Source: Phlebotomus papatasi (taxonomy: Eukaryota; Arthropoda; Insecta; Diptera; Psychodidae). From it: a stretch of 64,000 nucleotides of DNA. Position 1 is the stretch's first letter. Every line of letters starts with the position of its first letter. Shown here piece after piece: positions 1 through 12,121 of the stretch. The DNA lies in the NCBI RefSeq assembly GCF_024763615.1, contig NC_077223.1, positions 103,974,627 through 104,038,626 of the forward strand, in the 5' to 3' direction. Below the pieces are notes generated by a model. The model saw only the letters and a program-made list of their open reading frames with translations, did not search any database and was not told the origin of the DNA. The translations under genes were made by a program, and so were the position numbers.

Positions 1-6
1 TTTTTA

Positions 7-278
7 TGGCTCCGACACACCTTTTAGATCAGCAAAATATTACGAAATCAAAATTCGAATATTTTTCTTTCTCATGCGCTTTGCATATGTCTATCTCTTT
101 CTTTCGTACTCCAAATTCAACTGAGCTAAATATAATTTGCTGTGATGTTTAAAGGAAGAAGAAGAGTGCGAAAAAGTGAGATCGACATATGCAAAGTATG
201 CAAAGCGCATGAGAAAGAAAGATATGTGAAATTTGATTTAATGAAATTTTCCTCATCTAAAAGGTGTACCGGAGCCAT
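7..278. mobile_element. Family-A palindromic MITE, copy 1
   Basis: Left end TGGCTCCGACACACCTTTTA and right end TAAAAGGTGTACCGGAGCCA are inverted repeats, and complementarity continues through TTTCTTTCTCATGCGCTTTGC, so almost the whole element folds back. A TTA/TAA pair flanks it. There is no ORF. Confidence 0.85.
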
Positions 279-1056
279 AAAATATTAAATTTGGACAATA
301 ATAAAAATCATTTTGGCCTATTAAAAAAGTTAAATTTCATTGGTTTAAAAATTAAACTTGCTCAGTTAAAAATTTAAATTTGATCTACAAAAAAACGTCG
401 ATCATTTAAGGAATTAAATCTGGTCAATAAAATATGAAATTTGGTTAGTCAAAGAAATTCAATTTGGGTAATAAAAAACCTAAACAGCTAAAACATAATT
501 TTACTCCATTAAAGAATTAATTTTGGCAAATAAAATACTAAAATTTCCCAGTTGCTTAGTTTGCTTAGTTTAAATTTGTGGTTAACAAAAAATTAAATTT
601 AATCTAACCAAGAATTTAGTTTGATCAGTAACTTATTAAATTTGGCTAGGAAAAGAAATTAAATTTGATTAGTAAAAACAGGGGCATGACGTTTCCTATG
701 TTTCCCATATGTTTCTAGCGAGCCGAAAAAACTTTGAAGTTTATACGGTGCTTTCTGTCATTGTGGAATGAATTAGCAAAAAATACAAATACAATTTAAG
801 AGCCAATTTAATATAGAATGGGCAACCGAAAACCTCAAATTGGCAACCTACGTACTATTGGAGATATCTCGTGAAATGTGTACGAAAACATGGAAAAATT
901 TACACTAAAACCGGTCGCATTTTTCAGAGCTAATGTCATCCCCCGGAGAAAAAACATAAATTTGGGAAATTAAAACTTAAATTTGGTTAGCAAAAAATAA
1001 TTTTTATCAGGAAAATATTAAATTTAATCAGCAAAAATATGACATTTTAGTTAATG

Positions 1057-1265
1057 ATGGCTCCTACATATCTTTTAGATCAGTAAAATTTCATAAAACC
1101 AAAATTCACATTTCTTTCTTTCCCAAAAGAATTAGTTCAAGAATTAGTTCAATCCAACTTCAAGTTCAAAAAAGTGGGACAGACTTTTGCAAATCTTTTG
1201 AAAAAGAAAGGAACGCGAATTTTGATTTCATAAAATTATACAAATCTAAAAGGTGCTGGTGGCAT
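1057..1265. mobile_element. Family-A MITE, copy 2 (diverged)
   Basis: Ends TGGCTCCTACATATCTTTTA and CTAAAAGGTGCTGGTGGCAT match family A. The interior has TTTCTTTCTTTCCC against GAAAAAGAAAGG. It is shorter than copy 1, consistent with loss of the central hairpin loop. Confidence 0.75.
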
Positions 1266-1555
1266 AAGAAATGTAAATTTGGTGAGCAAAAAAATATTAA
1301 ATTTGCTCAATTAAAGAATTAAATTTATTCAGGAAGACATTAAATTTGGTTAGCAAAAAAAAACATTATTTTGCTCAGCTCAAGATCTAAATTTGATCAA
1401 CCAAATCTTAAATTTGATCGGTATAAGAAATTAAACTTGGTTAAGGAAAATATAAATTTTCTCAGTTAAAAACATAAATTTGGTTAGCAAAATATAAAGT
1501 TTGATCAGTAAAATATTGAATTTTAATTAGTAAAAGAAATTAAATTTAATGAGAA

Positions 1556-1815
1556 ATGGATCAGGTACACCTTTTAGATCAGGAAAGTATCGTGTAATCG
1601 AAATTGACATTCTTTTTTTTTCTTAAACGTTTTGCATATATCTATCCCATTCTTTTGGACTCTTTCTTCTTTTGAACATCAAAACAAATTCAATTTAATT
1701 CAATCCAATTTTTTATTGGGAAAATTTAAGATAGACATCTGCCGAAATCGTTTTGGAAAGAAAGAAATATGAATTTTGATTTCACGAAATTTTCCTGAAG
1801 GTATGTCGGAGGCTA
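1556..1815. mobile_element. Family-A MITE, copy 3 (diverged)
   Basis: Left end GATCAGGTACACCTTTTAGA; right arm contains TGATTTCACGAAATTTTCCTG and ends near GGTATGTCGGAGGC. The interior carries the family core around CTTTCTTCTTTTGAACATC. Part of the right TIR is deleted. Confidence 0.7.
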
Positions 1816-1960
1816 AAAAACCATAAATTTGGACAGTAAAAAATAAATTTGGTCTGGAAAATATTAAATTTTGCCAGTTAAAATATTTAACTTAGCAAAA
1901 TAATTAAATTTTGTCAATTAAAGAATTAAATTTGGTCAGTAAAATACTAAATTTGATGAG

Positions 1961-2182
1961 TAATGGCTCCGGCACACCTTTTAGTTCAGGTAAATTTCTT
2001 GAAGTCGAAATTGGAATCCCTTTTTCTTTCTTTTAGAAATCATTCCAAATTAAATTTAGCTCAAACGAATTTGGTATGAGAAAGATTGAGATAGCCATAT
2101 GCAAAACACATGAGAAGGAAAGCGATTCGAATTTCGTCTTAATGAAATTTTCCTGATCTAAAATGTCTGCTGGAGTCATTAG
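1961..2182. mobile_element. Family-A MITE, copy 4
   Basis: Left end TGGCTCCGGCACACCTTTTA, right end CTAAAATGTCTGCTGGAGTCA. The arms CTTTTTCTTTCTTTTAG and GAGAAGGAAAGCG are complementary. It marks the place where the surrounding minisatellite changes orientation. Confidence 0.8.
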
Positions 2183-2950
2183 TGAAAAAATGTAGGATTT
2201 GAATTGATCAAAATTAGAAATTTAATATTTGACTCACAAAATTTAATATTTAATTGTACCAAATTTATCTTTCTGCTGACCAAATTTAATTTTTTGCTAA
2301 AATAAATTAAGATTTCAACTGACCAAATTTAATATTTTCTTGACCAAATTTAATAATCTATTTTCTTAACCAATTTTTATTTGTTGTTTACTAAACTTAA
2401 TATTTTATTTTAAGTTTTTTTTGAGTATGTTTAACATTTTGCAGTCCAAAATTAATTCTTTAATTGACCAAATTTAATTTTTGGCTGATTAAATTAAAGT
2501 TATTAATTGATCAAAATTATATTATTAAATTTACTGTCCTATTTTATTTATTAGCCGAATTTAATTTGTTTTACTAATCAAACCTAATATTTAACTGTTC
2601 AAATTTAATTTATTAACCACCTTAAACAATTTGATTATCTGATAATTAAAATTTAATTTCTTACCGAACTCATTTAAATTTTCACTGACCATATTTAATT
2701 TTGGTTTGACCAAATTTTAAATTTTAGCTTCCCAAGTTTAATTTTCTAACCGACCTTTTTAAATTTTTTAATTCGCCAATTTTTTTTTCTAATCAAATTT
2801 AAGTTTTTATCTGACTAAATCTAATCCTGTGATACTCAATTTAATTCTTTTCCTAACCAAGAATTAAAATTTTACTATCCAAAATTTAATTTTTCGCTGA
2901 CCAAATTAAAAATTTTACTGACCAAATTTAGGTAGTTACTGCTCATTTAC

Positions 2951-3392
2951 TTTTTGCCATGAATTATTTTCATTTCCTCAATTATTCCCAATGAATGCTT
3001 TAATGCGAAGGAAACTCTAAAGCTCTCAGCTTCATAACTTTAATAGATCTTTTTTTTGATTTCCATTTCCACAGACACCAACTAAGAATTTTATACATGA
3101 GGGTTCACCATTTTACTCAAACGCACGTCTTCATCACTTTTTAATTTGAATTCTTTTGCTTCAATCTCGGAAATTTGTAGTTAGAGAAGAGAAATGTTAC
3201 AAAAAGAATGGAATACTGTCATAATTCGTTTGAAAGCATTATGTCTTTTTTACAAGAGAAAGAATTTTGTCATAACGACGGTAGTTTTATTATAAAGCAT
3301 GTTTTATATTTATTGTATGACCTGAAATTTCTCTAAAAGTAAGAGGATATTTAAAAAATAATGGGATATAGAGCTAATTTTGAGAGACTCAC
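2951..3392. other. Intron 3' of the Ig exon
   Basis: AT-rich sequence without an element or exon I can recognise. Confidence 0.5.
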
Positions 3393-3701
3393 CAGCAACA
3401 ACAATCACAATGCTATTGGTCAATCCACGTGGTGAGGCACAAGTATATGTACCGGAATCCTGATTCTGAATATCCTTAATCGTAAGACGGTATTTGGTAG
3501 CCTTTTCTTCTGGCATTGTCGACCACCCGGTGAGATATTGACGAAAGTAGCCGCTCCATGTCCATTCAGGAGTTCCTCGATTTCTCGGATACATACAGTC
3601 AAGATGAATTGTGCTCCTGGGTAGAACAGCCAGCACCCCACTCGGTTCAAAAGCACCCGAACCAACACCCACCTTAATCCGTATGGACGGTGGACTGTCA
3701 T
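3393..3701 (-). CDS. Ig/CCP gene, immunoglobulin domain exon
   Basis: The exon starts after a strong acceptor (CCTTCGTCTGCAG) and ends at G|GTGAGT; it is 309 bp, phase 1 at both ends, a classic symmetric domain exon. It begins DDSPPSIRIKVGVGSGAFEP and continues to an Ig core: VLPRSTIHLDC (first Cys), PEWTWSGY (core Trp), YRLTIKDIQ, then NQDSGTYTC with the Asp-x-Gly-x-Tyr-x-Cys motif, with 51 residues between the two Cys. It closes with SPRGLTNSIVIVVAG. The domain is expected to be extracellular. Further CCP exons are expected below position 3393 but are outside the window or unrecognised. A longer minus-strand ORF reading through the donor into AT-rich sequence is not coding beyond 3393. Confidence 0.9.
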
Positions 3702-5227
3702 CTGCAGACGAAGGAGGATTTCAATCAATTTATTAAAATTCAGCCCATTCCCTCCGGGAGGACTATGCAAATCTTCCCATATGAGAGAACAAGTGCACAT
3801 CCTTCTTTGTCGATGATTTCTCCCCCGGGGAATATATTCTTCCACATCAGGACTACACAGAAACCATCTTAAGGCAGACTTGAGATGTGCCAGATTATGA
3901 AGATTTACGTGTAACAGAAAGAAGGATGTTAGTAAAGGGGGAAATCTTCAATCTCTCATCTGGTACGGACACAACTTTCACTCTGACCAAGAGGAAAATC
4001 ATAAAGTTTCCACTAGAAAATTTATATTCTTCACTCTTCCGAGACGATGAAATGTTTTACTTTTCTTTGCAATCGCAGCTTTTGCGATTAAAGGTAAAAT
4101 TCAAACACGCCAAGTCGGTGTAAAATTTGTCAGTATAAGCATAATTCCAAGACTGAGTGTACCTAGGTAAAATCGAGACTGAGAGCCTCGAAAGACCTGA
4201 GAATTAGCCGAGAGACGGCTTAGCGTAATTATATTAGAAATAATGTTCAAACTACATTTCCATCATTTTCCACTAAGTCGTTTCTCGACTTAAGTCGTAA
4301 GTGTATTTAGGGCATTAGATGCTATACCTCAAAATTACTTTCAAATAATTTACCGGCTCATAACTGATTTAAAACCGATTTATTAAGCAATTGGTTTAAT
4401 TGGACCAAACTTGGTTTAATTTGGGTCTAATTCTAGTCAAATAATTATTATAATTATTTTTCTAATTTTGGCCATTAAGTCACAGTGAGGTAAATTTTGG
4501 GTAATTACAATTACCTTCGTGGCTTGATGTAAATAACAGAATATGTAATACTGTTGACTAAGATCGTCGACGTCATTAAAAAGGTATAGTAATGGCATCC
4601 TTACAAGGTAATTTTGGAGTAAGATATGGGTAATTTTAGGAATTTCAGAGTCATTGTGACACAAAATGACTTTAACTGACATGTTAATTCGACGTTTTAA
4701 TTACCGTCAATCAACTCTTTTTGGAATACTCGAGCAAACAGTAAAAATCTAGGCAAAATTTAGCGTTAGTGTATTGAAATTATTAAAAAAAAATGATTCT
4801 ATATTCATTTAGAATGCAAAAGTGTTATGAAATAGTTTTTGGCGTATATGTGCATTCTGCACCACAGTACGATGGTAATAAAATGCTTTTAAAATGCTAC
4901 TCGGGTAAAACAAGAGTTTTGTAGGATTATGCTTGTATTTTTGCGACATATCGAGAGATTATTAAAGCTCTATGTTGAATATACCTCTGAAATATTTTTG
5001 TTCAAAAGCTCTGGGATTTTGGAGAATTTAATTCTATTTATCTAGGAACATATCCGGCACATGAAAAATGTTTAAAGTTGTTTTGTTGACGATAAATTGA
5101 GGGTAAGCCGACTGACATTCTACTAGAATGCCGATCAACTTACGCCAAATTTTTAATAAGCTTATGGTAATCGGGATTGCAGTTTATGGGTAAAGACTGT
5201 CGCCTATAGTTAATCACATCTGTTCCA
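3702..5227. other. Intron between CCP and Ig exons, first part
   Basis: Apart from repeat DD (4195-4320) nothing is recognised. Plus-strand frames of 60-78 codons at 3690-4123 are opposite the Ig exon or AT-rich intron and have no domain. Confidence 0.5.
4195..4320. repeat. Dispersed repeat DD (CTTAAGTCG), copy 1
   Basis: Contains GCCGAGAGACGGCTTAG, AACTACATTTCCATCATTTT and CTAAGTCGTTTCTCGACTTA. The two ends are partly complementary, as in a small MITE. Copies at 14325-14445 and 57795-57895 share this core. Confidence 0.6.
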
Positions 5228-5312
5228 TACCGTAGATGCGGGTGACTATCCCTTTCCACGGCTGTTAGTAAACTTTTCTTTAATTCTAGCACTTAAGGAT
5301 GGTCTTTACCAC
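5228..5312. mobile_element. Family-B MITE fragment
   Basis: Starts TACCGTAGATGCGGGTGACT, matching the TIR of the complete copy at 31301-31497, and continues into CTTTAATTCTAGCACTTAAGG and GGTCTTTACC before breaking into a C-run at about 5310. Confidence 0.65.
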
Positions 5313-5478
5313 CCCCCCCACAGTTAGAAGTTGCACTGTGAGTTCTTTTTTTAGTGTTATTTTAAAAATTTTCGTTATTTTTCAAGTACCCGTTGTGTAC
5401 ATCTAATTTGTTAGAGATGGCGCTTCGACAGGGATGTAATTAGGGGTAAAATCTTTTGGTATTTATTTTTATTTAATA

Positions 5479-5545
5479 GGCTGTGTGGATGTTGTCAGAA
5501 CGTCCGGCCTAAAACTTTAAAGCGAAGAAGAAGAAGAAGAAGAAT
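5479..5545 (+). repeat. Retroelement 3' tail with (GAA)n, copy 1
   Basis: CTGTGTGGATGTTGTCAGAA, CGTCCGGCC and AAAACTTTAAAGCGAAGAAG run into (GAA)n. The same ordered string occurs at 42467-42526, so this is the 3' end of a SINE or LINE with a GAA tail. Confidence 0.55.
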
Positions 5546-5706
5546 TTTATTTTATATATTTTTTGCTGAGTGTATTAGAATTATAGAATACGACGTAAAA
5601 TTATTCCATTTTGAAATGAATTATTTTCTCACTTTCGCTAAAAATATCATTTCCAATGTTTTCAGGATTTGTATGCTTTTTTATTGTCAGAATTACTGTT
5701 TCTTTA

Positions 5707-6577
5707 GGGTAAATTAAGCTAATTCAAAACCTGCTCCAAATGGAAATCTTTTGCTACCCCAAATGGAAACGTCAATTTTTTCATAATAAAGACAGCATTA
5801 AATTTTTATATTTATATATTTCCTATACCACAGTTTCATTATTTAGTTAATTTTGCTCCAAGTAAAGCGAAAATCCATTCATATTCACAAATTTTAATTT
5901 ATTCATTTCTCAGAAAAATTAAAAGTGTATCTTTTCATCATTGAATTTTTCATCGATCGACCATGTTTTCCAATGAAAAACACAATAAAGTGACTGTTAT
6001 TTATTCGTTTTGTTTAACATTTATGTCATATTTCTGGCTAATTTTAGTTAAATTAAGTGCTAACCTTTATTGTTAACGATACGTGAAGTTTTCAAATGAA
6101 ATAATCACCTATTTCGTGAACAAAAAGGGTTTTTCTGAAGTGTCTGCAAATGCTTCAATACGAAACCCCGGAAATATGATTTTTTTTGGAGAGATTTTCT
6201 TATTGTTTTAGATGGGAAAGAAGAAAAGACCAGGAATAAGAACAAATCCTGCACTCAGGAGCAACTTAACAAGGTTTTGGAAGCCTTTCGTCGCTGTTTC
6301 ACTTACACTGTTTGTCTCCAATTAGAAACTTTCCCTTGTCTCCATTTGGATTAATATATTTCCAATAGAAACATTTTACGCTCGCGAATTTTTCTTGTAT
6401 TTAAGAAGTTTTCAAATTATATCCAAAGAATTTTCACTAAACAGTAACATTCTAGAAGAGTCAAGGAGCAAATTTATGTAATTCTCTTCAGAAAAAATAT
6501 GAACTTAATGTGTTGAATCTTCTGTCAAAATTAAAGCATCTGGATCTGGAAATGATTTCTAATTAGGACATTTACCC
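5707..6577. mobile_element. Element Z (TA-GGG...CCC-TA type)
   Basis: Ends GGGTAAATTAAGCTAATTC and CTAATTAGGACATTTACCC, each flanked by TA, give a TIR of about 20 bp. Inside, CTCCAAATGGAAA and TCTCCATTTGGATT are inverted. No substantial ORF. Confidence 0.6.
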
Positions 6578-7576
6578 TATACATCTATTATTCCTCATTA
6601 TTTTTGCTTCGTTGTGGTAATAAATTTTATAGAATGCATATGAAAATACAAAAATAAGGAATTGTTTTTTAACTTATGTTTAAATATCAGCATCAAGTGT
6701 TACATTTACTATAATGCTAACGAAATATCAAACCAGTAATATTATATTCATTAAATAGAATCTCAAATCAAATCAAATAGAATATTTTGGGTAAGAAAAT
6801 ACTCACATTATAAGATTATCACATCTGTGAAGTTTACCATTTCTTCTGAAGAAATCAGATTTCTACTGAAGATCTGACAGTTCTGTCACACTAAAATTGG
6901 CAAGTTATTGAAGAACTGTAATCTAAATTATTTCGAGGTAAGATGCTGAAATCTTTTCTATTTTATGTCCTTTTATGAAGCGAGACAGAAATTTACCCAG
7001 AAGTTTTTTTTTTGCAAAGATCTAGGAGAATTTCAAGTATAAATCATTATGTGAATCCAACACGAGACACAATTTAAATATTTTGCCACAAACTTGCAAA
7101 TTGAATTGAAGTAGGTTAAAAAAACAAAAATTTTAATAGAGAATAAATTTATTTTAAAAATAGCTATCTATAAATTAGGATAAATTCATTACTTTTTATA
7201 ATTATTCGAAACAATTAAAGATCAAGTCCATCATTTTTCTTAATTCTGCATAAAAATAGTAAGAAATAATAAAACATAATTGCTAACTCTAACTTATTCG
7301 TTGCATTGGAGTAGAATTTGTTTCTATAATACTTTCAAAACTTATTTCGAATCAGCTTTGGTAATACGATTGACATCTTCATGTGTCCTTTGCCTGGATT
7401 TCTTACACCGTATGATGTTGCATATCCATTCTCATTGACTGTTTCCATCTAAAATAAAAATAGGCTCTTTATCGTGACATGTGAGAACAGAGATGGTCAC
7501 ACTCAAGTAGTTCTGCATATTGCTTTCCATCAAAAGATGTGGTACCAATGAATGCCTGGAAATTTAAGATTGTATA

Positions 7577-7963
7577 TAGTCAAGTGTGCTAATCTGGGCA
7601 CTTAGCTATCTGGATCGTTTATGACGTTTGGCTACGCTAACTAGATAATCTACTTAAAATAATATTTTTATTTCCGTAATATAGTCACTACAGTAACATA
7701 ATATAACTAATCAACTTTGAGAAAAAGCAAAAATAATTCCAAAATCGAAAATGCGACCCAGTTCGTGTATGCTGACTTGTTTCAGTATTATCATTATTTT
7801 ATAAATTTTCTTTAATATTTTTGATATTCTTTATATTATGTTTCTGAATGACACATTGAATAATTCTATGGATTTACAAGAAGTAAAAAAGAATTTCATC
7901 AGTCCAAAAACCAGCGTTTAAGTAGCACTTTACGGAAAGCGATCTAGTTACCCCACCTTACTG
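7577..7963. mobile_element. Element G, copy 1 (387 bp)
   Basis: Runs from TAGTCAAGTGTGCTAATCTG to GTTACCCCACCTTACTG, flanked by TA. Copy 2 (59986-60772) has the same two ends in opposite order. TACAGT-like termini with TA flanks suit a Tc1/mariner-pogo derivative. Confidence 0.68.
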
Positions 7964-8039
7964 TACAGGAATATTACAAGCAGTATCCAAAAATAATAAA
8001 GTATCAGTTTTTCAATTCATTTTTTAATTCAAGCCAATT

Positions 8040-8165
8040 TATTTTCATCTCACTTCGTCTTTTTACCCCCCGCCTTCCCATGCGTCTATCGCCGTCTTAG
8101 CGTTGATTCCAGCCTCCAGGACTAAACGATGGAAATGTCCCTTCGTAGACTGTGTGTTATCAGAC
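8040..8165 (-). repeat. SINE-like repeat H, copy 1
   Basis: Plus-strand core CGCCGTCTTAGCGTTGATTC, CAGCCTCCAGGACTAAACGA and TGGAAATGTCCCTTC. On the minus strand this reads ...GGAGGCTGGAATCAACGC, loosely like a Pol III B-box, with an AT-rich tail, so the element is read as minus. The related copies end in different AT simple repeats. Confidence 0.55.
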
Positions 8166-10110
8166 CGAATTGAGAGAGATCAAAAACCACTTCCAAACCA
8201 AAGGTTTTTTTTTAGAAAAGTGGGTGGTTTTTTACATTAAAAAAAATACAAAGATAAAAAAGAATTATGTACTGGTCAGCTAATCACCACAAATCTGGGT
8301 CAAAAAAAATTTTTTTTTACCCTCTCTGCAACGTCTTCAATTGTGATCCTTGGACTTTCTTTCTTTAAAGCACTTGCATTATCTTCAGCAAGGTTATCCA
8401 TAAAGGTGGCAATCATGCATAGTGATATTGATATCCCCATTTCAAAATAGTACAAATTTCACACAGTCTCACACGCATGCCTGTCAGACTTTAAAATCCT
8501 TTGAAGTGTGTGAGGGAGTTTCTGACGTTCGGATATTTTGGAGTTGAAAAATTGCAGAGTCAGAGTTGTCAAGAGTGGGCGGTCTTAAAAGTGGTCCGAG
8601 GGGGTAGATAGTGGGAATTTGGGGTGGAATAGGGTGAAAAAATCAAAGGTTTATATATACTTCTCTCTGTGTGGAGTTCGAGCAGTATATTGGTGTCTAT
8701 AATATTGAATAAAAAAATGGGACTTATCTTTCGTTTTTTAACACTAAATTTCTCTATTCAGGGATTCTTAAAACGGACATAGAGTTCATGTTGAGCAGAT
8801 ACAACGTATTTCGAAAAAAAACCACATATACATATTTCATGAATTTTAGAAGAACATACAGTAAAAATTATATCTTCTGTAAGGATTGTTAGTAATTATT
8901 TTAAAAAAGGAGGGCCGAAAATTTCTCAAAGCTTTTATTTTACGTAATATTTACTTGATTGCCTTGAAACCTTGAAAATTTAAAGAAATTCATAAAGATT
9001 ATTTATTTTAAATATTTGAAGACTTAGTCACTTCTATATTGATTGCAACCAAATTTGAGAATTTTCGCTTATCAAATTTTGCTTCATATTCCCCTATTTG
9101 TTTCTTGAATTAAAAAAAAATACGACTTACGATTGGTAGGGAGTCTTTAGCAAAGGATCGCACGTACTTCGAGCGCTTCACTTTTGAGGCACTTTTCCGT
9201 GAAATATTTTATGGATTGAAGTGTGGAGGCTGCATACGGCTTTATTTCGGTCCACAAGTGCAACTGAGAGCTTCAGACGAGTTGCGCACAGTTCTAAAAT
9301 TACTGGAAATCTAAAAGAGGAAATTTTGTCAAAAAGTTGTGAATATTCGACTTTAGTTTATTCATTTCATTCATATATCGACAATATAAAAATATTTGAT
9401 TAACAAGGATTTGAATTGAATTGCCCCCTCCGCCCTCTTCATTAAATTGAATTTACATGTAAGCTGAGTTGGGGCAAATTAAGGATCTCACTAATTGAAT
9501 TAAAGAAAGTTTATCACTATTAAAAAATATAACAGACTTTTTGCGAAGGGCATTACCCCTAATTCCTCTCTGGGCACAAAAAATTTTTTGCCGATTTTGC
9601 AAAATTCGACCAAGTTTCCCATGTTCTCTCTCACTATATTTTTTGTGCACACTTATAATTCTTATACCAATAAAAGCTCTATTTATCTGACTATTTATGA
9701 GCCCAATTATTAGGGTAAGCACAAGTTGATAAAAAAATTATGGGCACAATACCTGTGGAATGACACCCCCCGAGGATTTCGCTGGTCGCTGTTTTTGCAA
9801 TTTCTCACAATGCACATCATTTTTTTTCACTTGCCACCACTAAGATCTATCATTAAGAGTTTTCTCACACCTTTGCACTTGTTTTTAAAGAACTTTCTTC
9901 ACTATTTTCCGGATTTTTCACAAAAACTGCGCGAGTAAATTCGTGGAAATTGCTCCACGCGAGAACTGTCAAAAGCCGTTTGCATGTCTTTCCGCCAGAT
10001 TCGCTAGTTGTTCACTACTAGTTCTTCGCACAACCGCACGCGCCGCCCTCACGCTCGATTTTTGAATTCTCTATAGAGAATTTGCTAAAATAACGATATT
10101 GACAGGGGGG

Positions 10111-11985
10111 TGGTCTTTACTGATAGGACATAGTAGATCGTATCTTCAATGATCCGATCTATTACGTTCGATCCGTGAAGAGGGGGGTAAAATCGCTTTG
10201 CTAATCGTAAGCTTTTCTTGAATTCTAAGCACTTCTAGCACAATCCACTATGTCCGATCAGTGAAGACCATCCTTATGTGCTAGAATTAATGAAGAGCTT
10301 ACAAACAGTAGAGGGGGACGAAGTTACTCTGCTGTTTGTAAGCTTGTTTTCTTTTTTTAATTCTAGTGTTTAACCCTTTAAGAACGAGAGGGTTAAAAAT
10401 CAGAGGTCCGAAAGAATCATTATTTCAACCTTTTTAGAGCAAAACGAAACTTTAGAAGCCCGTAGGAAAAACTTCGGTTTTGGGTCATCGGTGACCCAAT
10501 CGTCCTTAAAGGGTTAAGGATAGTCTTAACCGACCTGATCTCCTATGTCTGTTTTGTGAAAATCATCCTTAAATGCAGCAATTAAAGAAGAGGTCCCGAA
10601 CAGTAAGGGGGAGAGTCACCATGCTATTCGTAATTTCTTCTTTAATTCTACCATTTAAGGATGGTCTTTATCGATCGGACATAGAAAATTGGATCGGTAA
10701 AGATCATCCTTAAGTGCTAGAATTAAAGAACACCTTACGAATAGTAGAGGGAAAAGTCACCCTACTGTTCGTGTTTTTTTATTCTAGTACTTCTAGCACA
10801 ATGTTCTATGTATCTACTATGTACGATTGGTGAAAACCATGCTGAAGTGCAAGGATTGAAGAAGAGTAAGTTTAAGAGCTAGAAAACAGTCAGGGAAAGT
10901 CATTCTGCTATTCCTAAAGCTTTTCCTAAATTCTAGCACTTAAGGATGATTTTCACAGATTGAACATAATTAATCGGATTGGTGAAGATTATCCTCAACT
11001 TCTAGAATTTAGGAAAAGCTTTAGGAATAGCAGAATGATTTTCACTGACTGTTTCTAGCTCTTAAACTTACTCTTCTTTAATTCTTGCACTCAGCATGGT
11101 CTTTTCACCAATTGTACATAGTAAATTGTGCTAGAAGTACTAGAATAAAAAAAACACGAACAGCAGGGTGACTTTCGCATCTACTATTCGTAAGCTGTTC
11201 TTTAATTCGATAAAGACCATCCTTAAATGGTAGAATTAAAGAAGTATTAACACGGACATAGTGGATTCTTCGGAACCACTATGTCCGATCGATAAAGACT
11301 ATCCTTAAGTGGTAGAATCAAAGAGGTTACAAACAGTAAATAAAAAAGAATTACTCTGCTGTTCGTAAGCTTCTCATCAATTCTAGCACTTAAGGATGAT
11401 CTTCACAAACTGAACATAATTGATCGGATTGGTGAAGATCATATTTAAGTACTAGAATTGAAGAAAAGCTTACGAACAGCAGAGCAATTCTTCTTTTTAC
11501 TGTTTGTCTTTGATTCTAGCATTTAAGGATAGTCTTTATCGATCGAACATAGTGAGTTGAATCGGTAATGACTAATGACCATTCTCAAGTACTAGAGTCA
11601 CAGTCGCCCTGCTGTTCCTAAACTTTTCTCACTTTTCCTAAGTTCTAGCACTTAAGGATGGTCTTTACCGATCTGATCTAATATGCAGTATTGATAAAGA
11701 CCATCCTTAAGTGCTAGAATTGAAGAAAAGCTTACGAACTGCAGAGTAATTCTTCTCTTTACTGTTCGTTTTTGATTCTAGCACTTAAGGATAGTCTCTA
11801 TCGATCCAACGTAGTGAATTGAATCGGTAATGACCATTCTCAAGTACTAGAGTCACAGTCACCCTGCTGTTCTTAAACTTTTCTCACTTTTCCTAAGTTT
11901 TAGCTTTTAAGGATGATCTTCACCGTAAGATCATCCTTAAGTGCTAGAATTAAAGAAAAGCTTACGAACAGTAGGGAGTAAAGTA
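10111..11985. repeat. Palindrome array expanded from family-B MITE
   Basis: About 1.9 kb in which the arm CTAGCACTTAAGGATGGTCT and its complement alternate at least 13 times, joined by two kinds of hairpin centre: a GATCGGACATAGT-type centre and a TTACGAACAGCAGGGTGAC / GTCACCCTGCTGTTCGTAA centre. Terminal GGGCGACTTTG sequences of the MITE are absent, so the array amplified the internal part only. It is interrupted by a piggyBac-type MITE at 10374-10513. No coding potential is seen. Confidence 0.85.
10374..10513. mobile_element. piggyBac-type MITE, family I, copy 1
   Basis: 140 bp from CCCTTTAAGAACGAGAGGG to CAATCGTCCTTAAAGGG, flanked on both sides by TTAA. The palindrome array gives the empty site (CTAG...TTAAGGATAGTC), so the TTAA duplication is directly supported. 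CCC termini plus TTAA target are typical of piggyBac. Confidence 0.82.
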
Positions 11986-12121
11986 AAGTAAAGGGATGCT
12001 AAATTGGAATAGGAACACACAGAGATTGTTTTTAAAGAATCCCAGCTACCACAAGCAAATCAAGGCTTAAAACTGTTTCTTTTTTTTGTGGAATTGATGG
12101 ATACCATAGCATAGACCCTAC

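Larger units (their letters stand above)
281..2950. repeat. Degenerate AT minisatellite of AAATTTGGTCAGTAAAA type
   Basis: The sequence between the family-A MITE copies is a loose tandem of about 20-25 bp units reading TTAAATTTGGTCAGTAAAA. Up to about 2180 the TTTGG form is on the plus strand; after about 2200 the complementary form (ACCAAATTTAATTTTTTACTG) dominates to about 2950. Units are too diverged for a fixed period. A stretch at about 665-960 is unrelated to the unit. No coding potential is seen. Confidence 0.7.
6578..10110. other. Intron, AT-rich, little recognisable
   Basis: Holds element G copy 1 (7577-7963) and repeat H copy 1. The remainder (6578-7576, 8166-10110) shows only short random frames and a small perfect dyad AATTCTCTATAGAGAATT at about 10068. 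Confidence 0.5.

Noticed and set aside
3420..3872. Open frames on both strands across the Ig exon
   Set aside because: They are out-of-frame readings of the real exon; only the frame with the Ig Cys-Trp-Tyr-Cys core and matching splice phases is credible.
10111..11985. CRISPR-like array
   Set aside because: Repeats alternate in orientation with no unique spacers of constant size; it is a eukaryotic palindrome array.
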